Below, in pieces: positions 52,101 to 58,100 of a stretch of 60,000 nucleotides of DNA. This DNA is from Antedon mediterranea. Taxonomy: Eukaryota; Echinodermata; Crinoidea; Comatulida; Antedonidae. The notes beneath the pieces were generated by a model that was not told the DNA's origin, did not search any database, and saw nothing but the letters and a program-made list of their open reading frames with translations. Made by a program: the position numbers and the translations under genes. Each line of letters starts with the position of its first letter. Position 1 is the stretch's first letter. The stretch covers positions 16,471,001 through 16,531,000 of the forward strand of contig NC_092680.1 of NCBI RefSeq assembly GCF_964355755.1, given 5' to 3'.

Positions 52101-55100
52101 CCTGTTTTTAATTTTCAAACACTTGCTGAGTGGTTTGCGTCGGCTCCGAAGGATAGTGGCGCAAAATCTTGGAATTTTTTTTTCGATGTGCTCGTGTCTC
52201 TCCGCCCGCCCGGTGGCGTTGCCTGATGCGGTACTTCGTCTACTAGGCCTAGGAGGCCTGGGTGTCTGTTTAAGCGCCGAAGAACATCACATAATACATG
52301 GAAGATGCAATAGGAGCATGAAGAAGAATGAAAAATAATAATTAATATATTTACGCAACATTTGTAAATAAAATCAACAGTTAACATGTATTAAATGCAC
52401 TGTAATATATATGTGTCAAACCAAAAATGACAATACATAAATAAAGTCGATGATTCCGAACCAAATGCCCAAATAATTCTACAGTGAATATAAAACATAA
52501 ATAACATCCTTACCATGCCATTCCATCAAAAGGCTAGTTTTGACGATGATCATCTCTCAGTTCTCCCATTTATTATTATTATTATAATAATACCTTAATG
52601 TTTTTTGTTTTTTTTGTTATAGGTATCAGTCCACGGATTAGTTCATTGTACCCTGTTGCTGAAGTAACAATAGAAGCCAGCAATGATCCATATGGTGTAT
52701 TCTACTTGACACCTGAATCTGTAGAAACAACAGAAAGCATTGATGGATCATTTAAGCTGGTTACACTGGCAGCCATCAGAACAGGTATGTTGATAGCTTT
52801 TCAGAGATCAGATTATCATTCAAATAGAGCATACTATATCTTTGATGTGAAGTCATCTTATTATATGTTTCAGCTTTCTCCCATTAAGCCTTGGCCAATA
52901 TATAACATTATTTTTTTTTTATAGGTGGATCTTTCACTGAGCAGCGTATAACAGTCAGAACTGTAGGAGGTGGAGAGATTTGGGAGGATGCCCTCATTGG
53001 CCCTCAAACAGATACTATCAATACAATAAGTGATGCTTTGGCAGATGCTCAGCTGAATGCAAATGCTGCAACACAAGGCTCTGACTATGAAGCATTTGAG
53101 CTAGAGCTGATCTTCTTTGGGGGTGAGACTGAAGAGACATTCCAGGTGAAACTTTATGATGATAATCTAGCAGAGCCTGCTGAAGTGTTCTTTGTATACC
53201 TTGTACAACCAGCAACAGGTGCTCGCATTGCTCAAGGTCAAACTGATGGAGGAAAAAAGGTAATACAAATATGAAATCTTTCAATTTGAATCATCTATGA
53301 CAGATACTATGATGTCATGTTTTATTATTTTTTACTACATCAACTCAATTCAACTTTATTGACACTTCATTATTTACTAAATATAGTAATAGTAAATTCT
53401 CTCTTAATAGTAAATTCTCTCTTAAATATGTATTTTAATTTAATGTACTTATATTTCTATTCTTAGGGATTCAGTATGATCACAATTGCAGGCAGTGATG
53501 ATCACAATGGTGAGATAGGCTTTGCATCTGGTTCAAGGCAGACAACCATAGATGAAGATCTAGCACCCACTGTTATTCTTTATCTAAACCGAGGCTCAGC
53601 ATTCTTTAACAATGTGACTGTGAACTGGCGAGCTATCAAGAGCTTAGCAACACCAACAGATGAAGGTTTAAATGAACAACTGCTTTCTACAGAAGGTCAA
53701 ATAATTTGCATTTCAGGTCAAGCTCAGTGTGAACTACCAATCACATTACAGGAAGATGATGTAAGTTTTGTAACTAAAGTTTGTTTCAATATTGAAAGTA
53801 ATCCACATTTGTAGATCTTTTATGAAACAACATGGAGTTTATTTTCTTTGTTTTGCTTTTATAAAATAAAAATTATATTTTAAAGTTGATTAATATTTCA
53901 GTTCCAAAAACATATAGTTAATATACAGATAAATAAGCCAACATTAAAATAATCTGGAGACATCAACCATCATTATGGAAAGAAATTTAAATTGCATGCA
54001 AATGTTTATACTTGGTATGCTTTCTTGACAGGAACCTGAGTTTGCCAGCTTTTTTCTGGTGGAATTGTTGTCGGTAGGACAAGGTGCAGTCATCCAGGAA
54101 GAGGCAAAATATGCCAACATTAGCGTGCTAGAAAGTGACTATCCTTACGGAATATTTAGATTTTCTACAGAAACAAGGTAAGAGTAGTATTGAGATTTTG
54201 CAATGAATCATCATTAAAATAAGATTCTCTGCTTTTGTGTAGTATTCACAATTATACTAATGAATGTTGTTTAGTTCCTTAAATTCTACCGCATAGTCAA
54301 TGGAAATATTGCTGGCTGTATCAGTGTAACAAATTCAGAATTTTTAATATAAATAATTTAATTAACAGAATTCAATCAACTTACTACAAATCAAACATAG
54401 TAGGCCTGACAGTCCAAAGGGAGAGCGGTAGTACAAAGGAGGTGACAATCAGCTGGAGTACAAGACAGCTTACAGACAGTATAGAATGGGGTGGAGTTCA
54501 GACTCAACCTGCTATTGAAGATGCTGACTATGCACCTGATGAAGGAGTCATTAGTTTTGCTGTAGGGCAGGTAACATAATGTGTTCTTTTAGATAGAATT
54601 TTCTTTATTTATACACTAGTTGGAAGATGTATGTAATTGTTATTATATTAAATTGCAAGGAAAGTTAATACAATCAGACTATTTTCAATATTTGGCCAAT
54701 AAATACTCTTTTATTCCCTTTGATTTTACAGAGGAGTGCATCTATTGACATCATAATCTTGTCATCAACACCTGCATCGTCTGATACTTGGCCAAAGCAA
54801 TTTCAGGTGGTACTGTCCAATCCCACTGGTGGAGCAAGGTAAATTAATTGAGTATTCTTCATGCAGTAATCACTGCACTCAAATAAGAACAGTACAAAAC
54901 AATCATTTTTCTACAAGTTACACCTAAGCATTGTGGTGGGTGTTAAAGCGTGGTTCCCACTAGCGACACAACACAAGGACGTAACGCAACGCAAGTGAAT
55001 TGACCAATCACAAGCGATGGCTTTTTCGCTTGTGATTGCTAACTGTCTATAACTTCGCTTGTCATTGGTTAAAACGCTTGCGTTGCGTTTACGTCCTTGC

Positions 55101-58100
55101 GTTACGTTCTAGTGGGAACCAAGCTTAACAGTCAATAACCATGTGGTGCAGATGCAAGAACTCTTTTACTTTAGTCACATTTTAATGAATTTTTGTTGAT
55201 GAATCTCATCAATATTTCATTAGTAATAATTATAATGATTGTGTCCTGGAAAAAAACTGTACTAGTTGCAATGGCCCTGGTATATAAAGATATATTTTTT
55301 GGCTTTTTACTGAAATACACACATTAATAATCTGTAAATATGGTATTGATATATTCAACCTTATAAATGTACGTAATATTTCTGTATTCATAGCATTGAT
55401 GAAGAAGAAAAAACAGCATACATAACACTTGTTGAAGATGAGGACACCAATGATGTTTGGGATACATGGAAACAGGCTTTGACAGACTTGTCTGATGATG
55501 GTATAAATAGGTGAGTGTGAACAGGCTTGCTTATCAATTCCATTGCATTGATCTATCTAAAGGACAGTGGCAAATATTGGGTTGTACTTCAGGGAGGACA
55601 CTGCCATAAGCTCATACAAGTATCGAGGTGTCATGATAAAGGGCCCACACATTAGTTTTTACAATGTGTAGGTCTTATTATAGGAACAGTACACAAAGTG
55701 AGTTTTTAGTTAGCTGTACTATTAATCATATTCAAATATTTATTTGATATTTCTTTAGAATTCTTCAGTCTGTTATGAATCAAATTCGAAATGAGCTGAC
55801 AGAAGAACAACTTGCTGTTACCATAGAAACTTTAAACAATGTTATTGGGGAGGCTGAGCGAAGATTGTAAGTACAATGCTTTAATTTAAAGATTCCACAC
55901 TTGGACTATTAAACATTACCCATCTACGGCAACTGTTTTGTAAAGTTTAAATTGGTTTTCTTTGTTTTGTTTTTTAAATCTCATTTCAAAATAAATTCAT
56001 TCATTTTACATTTGTTTAGTTAAGAATAACTGTGATCCTCGTTAGAAGCAAAAGCTCATGAGGGCCCTTACAATACATATGATGAACAGAAAATCTGAAA
56101 ACAACAACAACATATAATAAATAATGTTTTTGTATTTTAATTTCTTTCATGTTAGGCTACCAGCCAATCTTCAACAAGACATGATGGATGTTTACTGTGA
56201 GCTCATGAATCCTGACCGATCTGACACCAGGTTAGAAACAATAACTGTCTTATTTATCAACTTTTTGTATTATAAGATCACACCTGTATGGAACTGGAAT
56301 TTGATAAGTAAAATTAATTAGAGGAGTGGATCAAATATTCCATGGATGCTCATTGTTTTATCACATGCCTACTGTGAATGTTGAAGGCTATGTGGTAGGC
56401 CCATAAAAACATTTAGGACTCAGAGGCTGCTTTTCAAATGCAGTCACCACAAATCTGTTGGAAAGAAACTTATTTCATGACCCCTGTTCTGCTACAATAG
56501 CAAATAGAAATTGAAAGCCCAGAGCTACAATTGAAGTCTTAAGACACATACACTGTGTTTGTAATTACATTATACATCATGTTATTTTATATCTTTTATA
56601 GGGGAGCTTTTGGATTGGCCGAATCTTTCACCTCATTTGCTTACACACTGTTAACAGATGCCGACTGTGAAACCGTTCAACCAAAGATCCTAGACTCGTG
56701 TTCACTGGCATATGTCCAGGTTGCTCGATGGCTTCCTGATAGTATAAATGGACATTCATTTAATGGAAGGTCAGTAACAGTATTATAAAACTAATGCTAT
56801 TAAAACATGCCCTGAAGAAGAAAGAAACTACAAAGAAGTTTTCTATAAACATACACATAAAGCCACATAAATTGCATTCAAATCAAGATTAAGTGATTAA
56901 ATTGAGTGGAGTTGTGGCTTAGTGGTTATGATGCTCAGCTACCAATCCAAGGGTTGTGGGTAAAAGTCCTGTCACATGTCAGAATTTTTTCGAATGACAA
57001 ATTACAACTCCACTCTCAAAGACTTGTAATTAGACTTTGTTTATGTTGAGCATCTTGTGTATATGTTTGTCTTATGAACAGCATCACCATCTTATGAAGG
57101 ATAGTGAATGAATTTGCTTATGGTTATCCTTGGCAATAAATCTAAATATAAACAGTCACATGTATATTTTATTATTGTGTGTTATTTTTGTTGTGTTATC
57201 CTTTTCTTTTAATCATCAAGATGTTAAATATGTAAATGTAACATTTGTATTAAAAAATTATAAATAATTTACTAATATTTACAGAGGAAAAAATACATTT
57301 GCACTACCAAGCAACTTACTGATGGAAGATAATTCTGTGGGTAGAGGTGATGTTCCTGCAAGCGTTTGTGAAGATATACACTTTATTGAATACAGTTCTC
57401 AACAATGGTTCTATGGACTTACAGAGCCCACTACAGTTAATCAACAGGTACATATACACATTGGTTCAGTTGGATAATAGCTATTTGTAGGACAACATTG
57501 TTGTAGGATGTTAACAAATTTTCTTTCATACAGTTTGGAATTACAACTGTTTTTGTAGACGTGAATGCATCAAATAACATTTACGTATTTCTTTGTTGAT
57601 ATTTATTTTTTTAGGTTTTGTCTGTTGGAATAAAAGGGCGTGAAGATGAGTTCAGTAATCTTTTGAATCCAGTAACATATCGTGTTTACACTGAAGATGC
57701 TAGAGTTACACCTCTAGGAGCAGAGTGTGTGATCTTCAACGGACCATCAGAAAGGTGGTTGTCTACTTTCTGTGAGGCCAAGGTAATAGAAAATTGTGAT
57801 TGTCAAAATATCATATATGATATCACCATAAATTATTATAAAAAGATATATATATATATATTTAACTATAGCCAGTCACTATTACAATAATTATTATTAT
57901 AACAAATTCATTTGAACAGTTTAGCTCGCCCAAATATATTATGTTTCCATTCAATGAGTAAGTTTATCAGTCCAATAAAAATTTCATTGTAATAAGAACT
58001 ATTCTAATAAGCATGCTCTCAATACTATAGATATTAGTATTTTCATTTCATTGAAGCTAATTGATTTATAGTAATGTTATCCGATACCCAATTATGAATA

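Noticed and set aside
56904-56990. Possible tRNA gene
   Set aside because: It has A- and B-box-like motifs but no closing acceptor stem, a diverged B box, and a SINE-type tail; a second copy lies at 50508.
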